A stretch of 64,000 nucleotides of DNA, from NCBI RefSeq assembly GCF_020103725.1, contig NZ_JAHXBG010000005.1, positions 248,001 through 312,000 of the forward strand, given 5' to 3'. Shown here piece by piece: positions 28,964 through 40,803 of the stretch. The stretch comes from Hyalangium gracile (GTDB taxonomy: Bacteria > Myxococcota > Myxococcia > Myxococcales > Myxococcaceae). Each line of letters opens with the position of its first letter. The stretch's first letter is position 1. Made by a program: the position numbers and the translations under genes. The notes beneath the pieces were generated by a model. That model searched no databases and was not told where the DNA came from. It saw only the letters and a program-made list of their open reading frames with translations.

Positions 28964-29194
28964 TTGAGCCAGCGACAACGGGCCCTGGCCCTCGGCGGCG
29001 CCATCCGGGCGGCCCGCGAGCGCGCCGGGCTGACCCAGGAAGAGGTCGCCAGCCGGATCGAGCTGCACCCGATGACCTACGGCGGCATCGAGCGTGGCCG
29101 GCTGCTGCCGAGCGTCTCCACGCTGACTCGAATCTGCGTGGCGCTGAAGCTCGACCCTGACACGCTGCCTGACCTGAGGGACGTGCGCGACTAG
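28964..29194 (+). CDS. XRE-family HTH regulator
   Basis: 76 residues, essentially one Cro/CI-type helix-turn-helix: LGGAIRAARERAGLTQEEVA, then RIELHPMTYGGIERGRLLPS and LTRICVALKLDPDTL. The start is a TTG with GGAGG seven bases upstream; an ATG 14 bases earlier opens only a six-codon frame. It is divergent from the pseudokinase and 10 bp ahead of the metallo-beta-lactamase gene, so it may be co-transcribed with the latter and could repress either. The operator is not identified. Confidence 0.88.
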   Translation: MSQRQRALALGGAIRAARERAGLTQEEVASRIELHPMTYGGIERGRLLPSVSTLTRICVALKLDPDTLPDLRDVRD

Positions 29195-29204
29195 ACTGGG
29201 GCCC

Positions 29205-30590
29205 ATGGCCTCCATCCAATTCCTCGGTGCCGCGGGCACCGTCACGGGCTCGAAGTTCCTGCTGGAGCATGACGGCCGGCGCGTGCTCATCGACTGCGGG
29301 CTGTTCCAGGGCAAGAAGGAGCTGCGGCGGCTGAACTGGGAGCCCCTACCCGTTCCAGCCAGCAGCCTGGACGCGATCGTCCTGACGCACGCGCACATCG
29401 ACCACACGGGCGGGCTGCCGCGCGTGGTGCGCGACGGCTACGACGGCCCGGTCTACTGCACGCCCGGAACCCGGGATCTGTCGGCGCTGCTGCTGCCGGA
29501 CTCGGCGCACCTGCAGGAGGAAGAGGCGCGCTACGCCAACAAGGAGCACTACTCCAAGCACCAGCCGGCGCTGCCGCTCTACTCGGTGGTCGATGCCGAG
29601 CGCACGGTGAAGCTGATGGAGTCGTTCGGCTACGAGCGGCCCAAGCAGATCCTCCCCGGCATCACCCTCACCTTCTACCGGGCGGGCCACATCCTCGGCT
29701 CGGCGGTGTGCGTGTTCGACCTGAAGAGCAGCGGGCAGCGCGTGGTGTTCAGCGGAGACCTGGGCCGCTACAACGCGCCCATCCTGAGGGATCCGCAGGG
29801 CGTCCCCTCCGCCACCACCCTGGTGGTGGAGAGCACCTACGGGGACCGGGAGCACGGCGACACCCAGCCGCAGGAGGCGCTGTGCAACGCGGTGAAGCGG
29901 GCCTTCGATCGGCGCGGCATGGTGATCATCCCCGCCTTCGCCGTGGGCCGCACCCAGGAGCTGCTGTACCACCTGCGCAACCTGGAGGAGGCGGGCCGCA
30001 TCCCCGAGGTGGATGTGTTCGTGGACTCGCCCATGGCGTGCGACGCCACCCCCATCTACCTGGCCCACCCGGAGGAGCACGATCTGGCCATGAAGGGGCT
30101 GGTGGAGCGCGGGAAGACGCCGCTGGCCACGCGGCGCACGCGGTTCGTCACCTCGCCCCATGACAGCAAGCGGCTCAACCAGCTGGAGGGGCCGGGCATC
30201 ATCATCTCCGCGTCGGGCATGGCCACGGGCGGGCGCGTGCTGCACCACCTCAAGCACCGGCTGCCGGATGCGCGCAACACGGTGCTCTTCGTGGGCTACC
30301 AGTCCGAGGGCACGCGCGGGCGCCGCCTGCTGGATGGGGAGAAGGAGCTGAAGATCCACGGGCAGATGATCCCGGTGGCGGCGGACATCCGCGTGGTGAG
30401 CGGCTTCTCCGCGCACGCGGACTGGACCGAGACGCTGCGCTGGATGGAGGGCTTCGAGTCCCCGCCCCGGCAGACGCTGCTGGTCCACGGCGAGCCCTCG
30501 GCGCTCCAGGCCCTCAAGAACCGCGTCGAGTCCAAGGGCTGGAAGGCCGCCGTGCCCCGCTACATGGAGCAGGTGGAACTGGCGGGCTGA
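29205..30590 (+). CDS. Metallo-beta-lactamase / beta-CASP RNase-type protein
   Basis: 461 residues. The metal site is THAHIDHTGGLP (HAHIDH at about 62-67), with further ligands in GHILGSAVCVF and VVFSGDLGRYNAP. The beta-CASP insert carries PAFAVGRTQELLYHL and the C-terminal RMMBL part has SGFSAHADW. The layout is that of CPSF-like RNA-processing nucleases, and YSH1-type homologues occur widely in bacteria. Cytoplasmic RNA processing or degradation is likely; the target is unknown. It starts at ATG 29205, just after the XRE gene. Confidence 0.92.
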   Translation: MASIQFLGAAGTVTGSKFLLEHDGRRVLIDCGLFQGKKELRRLNWEPLPVPASSLDAIVLTHAHIDHTGGLPRVVRDGYDGPVYCTPGTRDLSALLLPDSAHLQEEEARYANKEHYSKHQPALPLYSVVDAERTVKLMESFGYERPKQILPGITLTFYRAGHILGSAVCVFDLKSSGQRVVFSGDLGRYNAPILRDPQGVPSATTLVVESTYGDREHGDTQPQEALCNAVKRAFDRRGMVIIPAFAVGRTQELLYHLRNLEEAGRIPEVDVFVDSPMACDATPIYLAHPEEHDLAMKGLVERGKTPLATRRTRFVTSPHDSKRLNQLEGPGIIISASGMATGGRVLHHLKHRLPDARNTVLFVGYQSEGTRGRRLLDGEKELKIHGQMIPVAADIRVVSGFSAHADWTETLRWMEGFESPPRQTLLVHGEPSALQALKNRVESKGWKAAVPRYMEQVELAG

Positions 30591-30830
30591 AGCCCCTCCC
30601 ACCCGAGCCTCCTCGCCTCCTCCTCGGGCGGTCGGGACATCGTTGCCGGTGGCCAGCGCGGTCACGACCTTCACATGCGCGGGGGGAAGTCCGGTCGGCA
30701 GCGCGGAGAGCGCCCGCGTTGGCGGCCTCCACGTGCTCACACCAGTGCCTCCGCGGGGAACGCCCACCCGGCCAGGGGGCCGGGCGAGGGCTCGTGCATG
30801 GGGCCAGGTGCAAGCCCCTGGGAGGCCGAG

Positions 30831-31985
30831 ATGGCGGACAGGCGTGACGACCGAGAGCAGTGGTGGCGAAGGGATCCGGAGACCGAGCGGCGCATCGAGC
30901 GGCGGGCAGACATCTACCGGGGCTCGGATGAGCGGGGCTACGGCGGTGGCGAGCGGCTGGGCCGCGAGTGGGAACGCGGCGATCCGGGTGGCCCCGAGCG
31001 CTCAAGGCGGGGCGAGTCCCTCCGGAGCACCGACGAGGAGCGCTTCGACTGGGGAGGAAGAGGCGTCGAGGAGCGCTCGCCCCGACAGCGCGGCGAGCGC
31101 AGGGTCCGCGAGCTCGGGCATGAGCGGGAGGTGCGCCGGTACTCGGACTACGAGCGGGAGCCGCCGGACCACGGCTACCGCGAGCTCTCCCGGGACGACC
31201 GGCGGGCCAGCCCGAGCGGCGCCTTCCATGATGAGAGGCGTGAGCAGCGCGCCCGTCCTCGGGGCTACGGCGACCGCTCCCGCGACCTCCGGGACATTGG
31301 AGAGGTGACGGATGCCGAGGGCCGACACCGGCACTACAACCTCGCCGGGCTCCATGACATGGACGACCTGTCGGAGCTCCGCGAGCGCTACCGGGAGCGC
31401 CGCCGCGAGCGGGACCATGAGCCGCGCTACGGCCACGGCCCGGGCGTCGAGAACATGGAGGCGCCGCGGGTGGGGTACGGCACCAGCATGACGCGGCGGG
31501 ACCCCTCGGACCGCGAGCTGGGCCACGGCGGCTTCATCGGTGACACCTGGCGCGCGGGCCCGCAGCGTCCCCTGGGGCGCGCTCCGAAGGGGTACCAGCG
31601 CTCGGATGACCGCATCCGTGAGGACATCTGCGACCGGCTGATGATGAGCTGGATGAACGCCGAGAACGTCGACATCCTGGTGCGCAACGGCGAGGTCACC
31701 CTCCAGGGCACGGTGAAGAGCCGGGACGAGAAGCGGGCCATCGAGGCGCTCGCGGAGTCCGTGCTCGGGGTGAAGGACATCAGCAACGCCCTGCGCGTCG
31801 AGCGCGGAGAGCAGGTCCGCGCCGAGGCCCGGCCCGAGCTCGGCGGCGAGCCAATGCCGCCCCCCCAGAACCTCAAGGATCGGCCCCAGGCCCAGGAGCG
31901 CCGGGGGCAGGCCGAGGAGCGGCGCGCGGGGGACCAGGAGCAGACGTCGGTGCGGCCGCCGGGAGACACCTCGCTGCACTCGTGA
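30831..31985 (+). CDS. Arg/Glu/Asp-rich BON-domain protein (copy 1)
   Basis: 384 residues from the ATG 30831 (GGGAGG five bases upstream). The first 270 or so residues are highly charged and low-complexity (RDDREQWWRRDPETERRIER and similar), with many Arg, Glu, Asp, Gly and Tyr, so disorder is predicted. A single BON domain follows (DDRIREDICDRLMMS, NGEVTLQGTVKSRDEKR, LGVKDISNALRVERG). BON domains bind phospholipid or proteins in envelope proteins such as OsmY, but no signal peptide is present here. A second BON gene follows within 45 bp. Confidence 0.85.
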   Translation: MADRRDDREQWWRRDPETERRIERRADIYRGSDERGYGGGERLGREWERGDPGGPERSRRGESLRSTDEERFDWGGRGVEERSPRQRGERRVRELGHEREVRRYSDYEREPPDHGYRELSRDDRRASPSGAFHDERREQRARPRGYGDRSRDLRDIGEVTDAEGRHRHYNLAGLHDMDDLSELRERYRERRRERDHEPRYGHGPGVENMEAPRVGYGTSMTRRDPSDRELGHGGFIGDTWRAGPQRPLGRAPKGYQRSDDRIREDICDRLMMSWMNAENVDILVRNGEVTLQGTVKSRDEKRAIEALAESVLGVKDISNALRVERGEQVRAEARPELGGEPMPPPQNLKDRPQAQERRGQAEERRAGDQEQTSVRPPGDTSLHS

Positions 31986-32029
31986 CGCGGCACACGTTGG
32001 GCACACACCTTCACGAGGAGACTTCGAAC

Positions 32030-32755
32030 ATGGCGAATCGTTATGGCTACGAGGATGAGCCCCGGCGCTGGCACGAGGGCAGACGCGCCGACCGCGAGCC
32101 CTGGCAGGAGCGGGAAGTCGGCGAGCGCCCCGGAGGCGGCTACGGCATCGGAGGCGCCGAGCGCGGCTACAACATGGGCGGCCACGGGGGCATGGGGAGC
32201 TACGAGCAGGGCTACAGGCCCGGCAGCTACGACCGGCTGCTCGACGCGACCGAGCGCTACCACGCCGCGCGTGGAAACCCGGACTACGGCTGGGAGCGGG
32301 ACGAAGACGAGCGAGACTGGTACACGCACCGGCCCATGCCGCCCTCGGTGGGGTTCGGCGGGGAGCCCTGGAGTGACGAGTGGATGAGCTTCGAGCACTC
32401 CCGGAGCGAGCGCCCGCGGCAGGAGCCTCGCGCCATGGAGTGGACGGCGAGGGGCCGCGGCCCTGGCAAGGGGCCCAGGAGCTACACGCGCTCGGACGAG
32501 CGCATCCACGAGGATGTATGCGAGCGGTTGATGCACAGCCCCTACGATGCCAGCGACGTCGAGATCACCGTGAGCCGCGGCGAGGTGACGCTGGCGGGGA
32601 CGGTGCGCAGCCGGGCTGACAAGTGGGGCATCGAGGACGTGGCGGAGTCCGTCCTGGGCGTGCAGGACGTGCACAACCAGATCCGCGTGAACCGCGAGGG
32701 CTTCCAGGCGTCCGAAGTCACCCTCGGGGGCGACACGGGACACCTCCACTCGTGA
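32030..32755 (+). CDS. Arg/Glu/Gly/Tyr-rich BON-domain protein (copy 2)
   Basis: 241 residues from the ATG 32030 (GAGGAG nine bases upstream). The layout matches the upstream gene: a disordered lead rich in Arg, Glu, Gly and Tyr (MANRYGYEDEPRRWHEGRRA) with WxxxEDERDWY-type stretches, then a C-terminal BON domain (DERIHEDVCERLMHS, VTLAGTVRSRADKWGIEDV, LGVQDVHNQIRVNREG). Both proteins end in a short tail closing L-H-S. It is a tandem paralogue, probably co-transcribed. No export signal is seen. Confidence 0.85.
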   Translation: MANRYGYEDEPRRWHEGRRADREPWQEREVGERPGGGYGIGGAERGYNMGGHGGMGSYEQGYRPGSYDRLLDATERYHAARGNPDYGWERDEDERDWYTHRPMPPSVGFGGEPWSDEWMSFEHSRSERPRQEPRAMEWTARGRGPGKGPRSYTRSDERIHEDVCERLMHSPYDASDVEITVSRGEVTLAGTVRSRADKWGIEDVAESVLGVQDVHNQIRVNREGFQASEVTLGGDTGHLHS

Positions 32756-32828
32756 GTCGAGGCTCGGGGCGCTGGCGATGTGGACAGCGCCCTGCCCTGC
32801 TCATCGTGCGCTTGGCGGAGGCAGCGGC

Positions 32829-35198
<2,370 letters not shown>

Positions 35199-35300
35199 GG
35201 GGGGCTCCTCCTGAAGAACGCCCGGGCCGGGCTGCTCCGGCACGGTCGCCTGCCCCACTCTACCGCCCTGGCCGCGCGGAGCACGCGCCAGGCAAGCGGC

Positions 35301-35831
35301 TCAGCACTCGGTGGTGCCCGTGGCTTCGATGACGAACACCTTCCTGGGGAAGCTCGGGATGTACAGGTCCCCGTGGTCGCAGGTGTCCTCCGTCTTCGTC
35401 CGGAACCAGTGGAAGTTGCCGGTGCTGTACTCCTGCTCCGCGCCCATCTCCGCCTCGATGGCCGGGATCACCTGGTCCAGGTACTGGAGCGAGGTGCGGG
35501 TCTCCTCCCGGCTCCGGCCAACGCCCGCCTGCCACGGCAGGTTCACCGCATCCGACGCGCCCTGCTGGAGCACCGCGGCCATCAGCTCCTCCGGGGTGAA
35601 CTCGCCCTCCGGAGTCTCGATCTCGAAGGCGCGCACGGTGGCGTGCCCCGCGGCGGCCTGCTGGATCTCGGCGCTGACCGGGACTTCCCGCAGGGCCACG
35701 GTGCTGAGCGCCTGGGTGCGCTTCTTCACCTGGGCCTGAGAGGTAGGCTTCGGTGCGTCTTCCTGAGAGGGATTACTACAACCAACCCCAAGAACCACCA
35801 CCAAGGAGAGGGATAGCAGCGGAAGACGCAT
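35301..35831 (-). CDS. Exported lipoprotein of unknown function
   Basis: 176 residues from the ATG 35831. The signal MRLPLLSLSLVVVLGVGCSN has a G-V-G-C lipobox. A Ser/Gln/Lys-rich linker follows, then a mixed alpha/beta part with IQQAAAGHATVRAFEIETP, EELMAAVLQQGASDAVNLP and TEDTCDHGDLYIPSFPRKVF, ending with Cys as the last residue. The paired Cys (TCDHG and the C-terminus) suggest a disulfide. It is a single gene, same strand as the oxidoreductase and the chemosensory run but separated from both. I do not recognise its family. Confidence 0.75.
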   Translation of the reverse strand: MRLPLLSLSLVVVLGVGCSNPSQEDAPKPTSQAQVKKRTQALSTVALREVPVSAEIQQAAAGHATVRAFEIETPEGEFTPEELMAAVLQQGASDAVNLPWQAGVGRSREETRTSLQYLDQVIPAIEAEMGAEQEYSTGNFHWFRTKTEDTCDHGDLYIPSFPRKVFVIEATGTTEC

Positions 35832-35957
35832 CGTCCTGGCTCCTGTCTTCGCGGAACTCATGCACCGCGATTGAATAATTCCACAGTAGGAGAATTTTAC
35901 AGAAACATCAAGCCAGGGCGGCATTCCCTCCCGAACAAGCAAAACCAGCAAACCCGC

Positions 35958-36851
35958 TCAGCCCGCCAGGCCCGGAGCGTAGATGGTGGACTGGACGAGC
36001 CGGACGCGCTGGGTGAGTCCGCCCAGGCTCTCGGCATGGCCGACGAAGAGGAAGCCCCGCGGCGAGAGGTGATCCACGAGCCGGTCGAGGGCCCGGCCCT
36101 TGGAGGCCGCGTCGAAGTAGATGAAGACGTTGCGGCAGAAGAGCAGGTCGAACCGGCCCAGCGTCGGGTAGCGCTCGTCGTTGAGGTTGAGGCGCTGGAA
36201 GCGCACCAGGGGACGCAGCTCGGGGCCGGCCTTCATCCATCCCTCCTGGCTGCCGGTGCCACGGAGCATGAATGCCTTGAGGTAGCGAGTGGGGATCTCC
36301 TGCGCCCGCTCCACCGGCCAGAGCATCTGGCGCGCCCGATCGAGGATCCGCGTGGACAGATCCGTGGCGACGATCTCGATCTGCCAGCCCTCCTCCGCCG
36401 GCAGGTGGAGGCGCAGCACCATGGCCAGCGAGAAGGCCTCCTCTCCCGTCGAGCACCCCGCGCTCCACGCCCGCACCCTGCGCGCACCCGAGCCCGGATG
36501 CCCCTGCGCCCTCCAGCGAGGCAGCACCTCCTGCTCGAGGAACTCGAAGTGCCGGGCCTCGCGGAAGAAGCGCGTCTCGTGCGTGCAGATGGCATCCAGC
36601 AGTCGCAGCCGCTCCTCCGCATCCTCCTCCACCTGGCGCAGATAGGTGCCGAAGGAAGGGCCGCCCAGCTCGCGCAGCCGGCGCGACAGCCGCCCCACCA
36701 GCAGCGCCTTCTTCGTCGGCGCCAGGTAGATGCCCGCCTCGCGGTAGATGAGCCGCTGGTAGCCCTGGAAGACGCGGTCGGGGAGCTCCGAGGGGCTCGA
36801 GGGGAACTCCGGCTCGCCCGAGGGGAGCTTCGACAGGGCGTCCTGGATCAT
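35958..36851 (-). CDS. cheR: CheR-type chemoreceptor methyltransferase
   Basis: 297 residues. An N-terminal helical CheR_N part (YQRLIYREAGIYLAPTKKAL) is followed by the SAM-binding domain with RVRAWSAGCSTGEEAFSLAM, IVATDLSTRILDRARQML, and FDLLFCRNVFIYFD. It methylates receptor glutamates using S-adenosylmethionine. It is the last gene of the chemosensory run, 16 bp after cheW. The receptor of this cluster carries a C-terminal pentapeptide of the type that tethers CheR. Confidence 0.93.
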   Translation of the reverse strand: MIQDALSKLPSGEPEFPSSPSELPDRVFQGYQRLIYREAGIYLAPTKKALLVGRLSRRLRELGGPSFGTYLRQVEEDAEERLRLLDAICTHETRFFREARHFEFLEQEVLPRWRAQGHPGSGARRVRAWSAGCSTGEEAFSLAMVLRLHLPAEEGWQIEIVATDLSTRILDRARQMLWPVERAQEIPTRYLKAFMLRGTGSQEGWMKAGPELRPLVRFQRLNLNDERYPTLGRFDLLFCRNVFIYFDAASKGRALDRLVDHLSPRGFLFVGHAESLGGLTQRVRLVQSTIYAPGLAG

Positions 36852-36867
36852 GGGCCGTGCTCCGTCC

Positions 36868-37425
36868 TCAGGCCTGGGGCTCGCCCGCCTCGGCTCCCGC
36901 GGGAGGAGCCTCCGGCGGCGGAGGTGACTCGGGCGGCGGCTCGGTGGTCACGGCGCTGGCGGCCCGGATCTCCTGGGCGTTCAGGACGCGATCGATGTCG
37001 AGCAGCAGGATGAACTTCTTGCCCGCTCGTCCCAGGCCCACCAGGTAGTCGGCGTGGATGGGAGTGCCGAACGCGGGTGGGGGCTCCACGTCTCCCGAGC
37101 CGAGCTCCAGCACCTGCCCCACGGCGTCCACGAGCACGCCCATGACCAGCCGCTCCCCCTGGAACGTCACCTCCACCACGACGATGCAGCTGCGGCGATG
37201 GACCACGCTCGGCGGGAAGCCGAGCTTCATGCCCAGATCGACCACCGGCAGCACGCTGCCGCGCAGGTTCGTCACGCCGCGGATCCACTCGGGAGCGCTG
37301 GGCACGCGCGTCACCGCTTCGTACTCGACGATCTCCCGGACCTGGAGGATGCGCAGGGCGTACTCCTCTCCGGCGATGAAGAAGCTCAGGTATTGGACGA
37401 GGGGCTCGGGCACGGGCTGGCTCAT
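36868..37425 (-). CDS. cheW: CheW-type coupling protein
   Basis: 185 residues. The CheW beta fold runs through YLSFFIAGEEYALRILQVRE, TRVPSAPEWIRGVTNLRGSV, LPVVDLGMKLGFP and IVVVEVTFQGERLVMGVLVD. It bridges receptor and CheA at the membrane array. After the domain (to about residue 150) there is a Pro/Glu/Ala-rich tail (TTEPPPESPPPPEAPPAG) not found in classic CheW. It lies between the MCP gene (9 bp) and cheR (16 bp), so co-translation is likely. Confidence 0.93.
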   Translation of the reverse strand: MSQPVPEPLVQYLSFFIAGEEYALRILQVREIVEYEAVTRVPSAPEWIRGVTNLRGSVLPVVDLGMKLGFPPSVVHRRSCIVVVEVTFQGERLVMGVLVDAVGQVLELGSGDVEPPPAFGTPIHADYLVGLGRAGKKFILLLDIDRVLNAQEIRAASAVTTEPPPESPPPPEAPPAGAEAGEPQA

Positions 37426-37434
37426 GGCGGGCTT

Positions 37435-39144
37435 CTAGAAACGCTTGAACTCACGGTCCTCATCCGGCAGCGCGGCGGGGCCCTGCTCACGCCCCGCGGG
37501 AGGCGTCTCCTGGCCGGTGGGCTTCGTGTCGTGGACCGCGGCAGCCAGGAGCTGCGTGGAGGACCTGCCCTGCTCCCCCAGCTCCGGCGGGGCCGAGCTG
37601 TCTCGGGGCGCTCGCGGCCGTGACGGCCTCCAGTCCTCCTCGGCCACGCGGAAGAACGACACCAGCTGCTGCAGCGTCTCGGCCTGCGCCGACAGCTCCT
37701 CGGCGGTGGCCGACAGCTCCTCGGCGGCCGAGGCGTTGCGCTGCGTCACCTGCTCCACCTGCAGCATCGCCCGGTTCATCTGCTTCACCCCCGAGGCCTG
37801 CTCCGCGCTCGCCAGCACCACCTCCTGCACCAGCTGGGCCGTCATCTGGATGGACGGCACCAGCGCCTCGAGCAGCTCGCCCGAGCGCTGTGCCACCTTC
37901 ACGCTCCGGCTGGCCAGCGCGCTGATCTCCTTGGCCGCCGCCTGGCTGCGCTCGGCCAGCTTGCGCACCTCCGTGGCCACCACCGCGAACCCCCGGCCGT
38001 GCTCCCCGGCCCGGGCCGCCTCGATGGCGGCGTTCAGCGCCAGGAGGTTCGTCTGGTACGCGATCTCCTCGATGATGTCGGTCTTCTCGGCGATCTCGTT
38101 CATCGCCGCGACCGTCTCGGTCACCGCCTGCCCGCTCTGGCCGGCCTCCTGGGCGCCCTTGAGCGCCATCTGCTCCATCCGCCGGCTGTGCTGGCTGTTC
38201 TGCTCGATGGTGGCGCTCATCTCCTCGAGGCTGGCCGTCGTCTCCTCGACGCTGCTGGCCTGCTCGCTGGTGCCCAGGGACAGGTGCTGCGAGGAGGAGG
38301 AGACCTGGCCCGCCGCGGACGTCAGCGCCACCGCGCCCTCGCGCATCTCGCTGAGCACGAGCGCCAGCCGCTGCGCCATGCCGCGCATGGCAGTGAGCAG
38401 CCGGCCCGTCTCGTCCTCGCTCGTCGCCTCGATGCGGACCGTCAGATCGCCCTCGGCGATGCGGTCGGCCACCCGCACCGCCTCGGCCAGCGGCTGCGAG
38501 ATGCGCATCGCGATGAGCGTGCAGAAGAAGAGCCCCAGCAGGATTCCCCCCACCACCAGGATGGTGACCCAGCGCCGAGCCTCATCGTGGGTATGCTCGG
38601 CGGACTCCGCGACCTGGCGGCTGCGCTGGTCGCCGAACCGCAGCAGTTGATCCAGCTTGGAGGAGAGCGCTTCGTAGTGCTTCGCGGACTGGCCGAAGAG
38701 GACCTCCTGGGCCTGCGAGTCGGCGTTGCGCCGGGAGTCCTCGAGCAGCCTCTGGTTCTCGGCGAGGTAGGCCTGCCATTGCGCCTTGAACTCCTCGATC
38801 AGGACGCGCTCCTCCTGCCGCGGGGCGAGCGCTTCATAGGCCTGGAGGTTCTGCTCCACCGCCGCCTTCAGCTGCTGCATGACGCGCTCGGCCTGCGCCA
38901 TCTGCTCCGCGTCCTCGGTGAGGATGTGCCTCAGCTCGAAGATGCGGAAGCCCGCCGCGTTGCCCTGCAGGTCCGCGGCATGGACCAGGGTCGGCATCCG
39001 CACGCGCGTCATGTGGCGGGAGGCGTCATGAAGCGTGTCGAGCTGATCGAGGGCGAACAGGCCCAGTGCCGTGGAGATCCCCAGCAGGAGGGCGAAGGCG
39101 ACGAGCAGCTTCTTGAAGATCGGCAGGTTCTGGAACCAGCTCAT
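37435..39144 (-). CDS. Methyl-accepting chemotaxis protein with C-terminal pentapeptide
   Basis: 569 residues. TM1 ([20 protein letters not shown]) precedes a periplasmic four-helix-bundle-type sensor with abundant coiled coil. TM2 lies near residues 190-213 ([20 protein letters not shown]) and a HAMP domain follows. The cytoplasmic hairpin has the conserved tip [20 protein letters not shown] and [24 protein letters not shown] sequence. A flexible linker of about 60 residues ends in EFKRF, which fits the x-aromatic-x-x-aromatic pentapeptide that recruits CheR or CheB. The ligand is unknown. It sits between cheA and cheW. Confidence 0.94.
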   Translation of the reverse strand: MSWFQNLPIFKKLLVAFALLLGISTALGLFALDQLDTLHDASRHMTRVRMPTLVHAADLQGNAAGFRIFELRHILTEDAEQMAQAERVMQQLKAAVEQNLQAYEALAPRQEERVLIEEFKAQWQAYLAENQRLLEDSRRNADSQAQEVLFGQSAKHYEALSSKLDQLLRFGDQRSRQVAESAEHTHDEARRWVTILVVGGILLGLFFCTLIAMRISQPLAEAVRVADRIAEGDLTVRIEATSEDETGRLLTAMRGMAQRLALVLSEMREGAVALTSAAGQVSSSSQHLSLGTSEQASSVEETTASLEEMSATIEQNSQHSRRMEQMALKGAQEAGQSGQAVTETVAAMNEIAEKTDIIEEIAYQTNLLALNAAIEAARAGEHGRGFAVVATEVRKLAERSQAAAKEISALASRSVKVAQRSGELLEALVPSIQMTAQLVQEVVLASAEQASGVKQMNRAMLQVEQVTQRNASAAEELSATAEELSAQAETLQQLVSFFRVAEEDWRPSRPRAPRDSSAPPELGEQGRSSTQLLAAAVHDTKPTGQETPPAGREQGPAALPDEDREFKRF

Positions 39145-39168
39145 GATCGTTCCGTGAGCGCTCCGGGC

Positions 39169-40803
39169 TCATTGAGCCGCTGGCGCATAAGGGCGAAGGG
39201 CTTTCTGGAGAAGCGCCGCCACGTCGAGGATGAGCGCCACCCGTCCCGTGCCGAGGATGGCGGAGCCCGAGACACCAGAGACACGCTGGAAGAGACTGCC
39301 GAGCGGCTTGACCACCGTCTGCCCCTGCCCGAGCAGGGTGTCCACGGCCAGCCCCGCCTGCCCCCGGCCATGGCGGATGACGACCACGCTCTCCCGGGCG
39401 GGCGGGGGCCCCTCCACCGCGAAGTGCTCGCGCAGGCGCAGGTAGGGCAGCGGCTGGCCGCGCAGGTTCAGCACGCCGGTGCGTCCCGGCCGCTGCTCCT
39501 CCTCCGGCAGCTCCACGCACTCGAGCACGCTCGCCAGCGGCAGCACGTACGTCTCCCCGCCCACGCCCACCGAGAAGCCCTCGATGATGGAGAGCATCAG
39601 CGGCAGGCGCATGGTGAAGGTGGTGCCCGCCCCCTCGCGCGTCTCGATGGAGAGGGCGCCCCGCAGGCTCTCGACGCGGCTCTTCACCACGTCCATGCCG
39701 ATGCCACGGCCCGACAGCTCGGTGACGCGCTCGGCGGTGGAGAAGCCCGGGATGAAGATGAACTGGAACAGCTCGGCATCCTCGCGCTCCTCGTTCGGAC
39801 CCAGCAGCCCCATGGCGCGTGCCCGCTCGCGGATGCGCTCCCGGTCCAGCCCCGCGCCGTCGTCCTCCACCTCCACGACGATGCTGCCCGAGTCGGCGAA
39901 GGCCCGCAGCTTCAGCGTCCCCTTGAAGTCCTTGCCGCGCTGCTTCCGCACCGACGGCGGCTCGATGCCATGATCCACCGCGTTGCGGACCAGGTGGGTG
40001 AGCGGATCCCGGATGAGCTCGACGATGGTGGTGTCCACCTCCACCTCCTCGCCGCTCAGCTCCAGCCGCACCAGCTTGCCCGTGGCCTCGCACAGGTCAC
40101 GCAGCGTGCGCGGGAAGGGCTGGAACGCTCGCCCGATGGGCACCATCCGCGCCTTCAGCACCAGCTCCTGCAGATCCAGGTAGAGGCGGTCCGCCTCGCG
40201 GTGCGCCTCGAGCAGCTCCTGGGGCGAGTGGCGATCCGCCTGCTCCAGCAGGGTGGTCAGCCGCCCCCGCGCGATGGCGATCTCCCCGGTGAGGTCCAGC
40301 ATCCGATCCAGCTTGTCCAGCCCCACCCGGAGCGTGCGCTCGGGCGCGGCGTGGGAGGTGGCCTCCACGGGCTGCTCGGCGGCGGCGGACTCGGGCGCGG
40401 GCGAAGCCTCCGAGGAGCAGCCCGCGCTCGCGGCCTCCCTCAAGCGCCGCTGGAGCTCCGACACATCCGGAACCTCGCGCCCCTCGCCGGGCGTGTGGCT
40501 GATCAACCCCCGGAGCCCGTCCACGGCCTGGAGCAGCAGGGTCATCACCTGCTGCGTCACCGGGAGGGAGCGGCTGGCGATGCGCGCGAGCAGATCCTCG
40601 AGCGTGTGGGCCACGTCGGACGCGGCCGGAAAGCCCATCAGCAGGGAGTTGCCCTTGAGGGTGTGGATGGAGCGCTGGATGCTCTCGATCACCCCGGGCG
40701 CGGCGGAGCGCTCGAGCGAGAGGAGGTCCCGCTCCAGGCCGGCGAGCAGCTCGGTCGCCTCCGCTCGGAAAGCCGCGCGGACCGTGTCCAGATCGGTCTT
40801 CAC
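39169..40803 (-). CDS. cheA: CheA-type histidine kinase
   Basis: 544 residues. The P1 Hpt domain carries His47 in QRSIHTLKGNSLLMG. A short linker replaces a P2 domain. The P3 dimerisation part (VGLDKLDRMLDLTGEIAIAR), P4 ATPase (N box HLVRNAVDHGIE, G1 DDGAGLDRERI, G2 GRGIGMDVVKSRVESLRGAL) and P5 CheW-like domain (VLNLRGQPLPYLRLREHF) follow. It autophosphorylates His47 and hands phosphate to a response regulator, here probably the CheY-like protein of the same run. It overlaps the GAF-CheD gene by 4 bp at its start. Confidence 0.95.
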   Translation of the reverse strand: MKTDLDTVRAAFRAEATELLAGLERDLLSLERSAAPGVIESIQRSIHTLKGNSLLMGFPAASDVAHTLEDLLARIASRSLPVTQQVMTLLLQAVDGLRGLISHTPGEGREVPDVSELQRRLREAASAGCSSEASPAPESAAAEQPVEATSHAAPERTLRVGLDKLDRMLDLTGEIAIARGRLTTLLEQADRHSPQELLEAHREADRLYLDLQELVLKARMVPIGRAFQPFPRTLRDLCEATGKLVRLELSGEEVEVDTTIVELIRDPLTHLVRNAVDHGIEPPSVRKQRGKDFKGTLKLRAFADSGSIVVEVEDDGAGLDRERIRERARAMGLLGPNEEREDAELFQFIFIPGFSTAERVTELSGRGIGMDVVKSRVESLRGALSIETREGAGTTFTMRLPLMLSIIEGFSVGVGGETYVLPLASVLECVELPEEEQRPGRTGVLNLRGQPLPYLRLREHFAVEGPPPARESVVVIRHGRGQAGLAVDTLLGQGQTVVKPLGSLFQRVSGVSGSAILGTGRVALILDVAALLQKALRPYAPAAQ

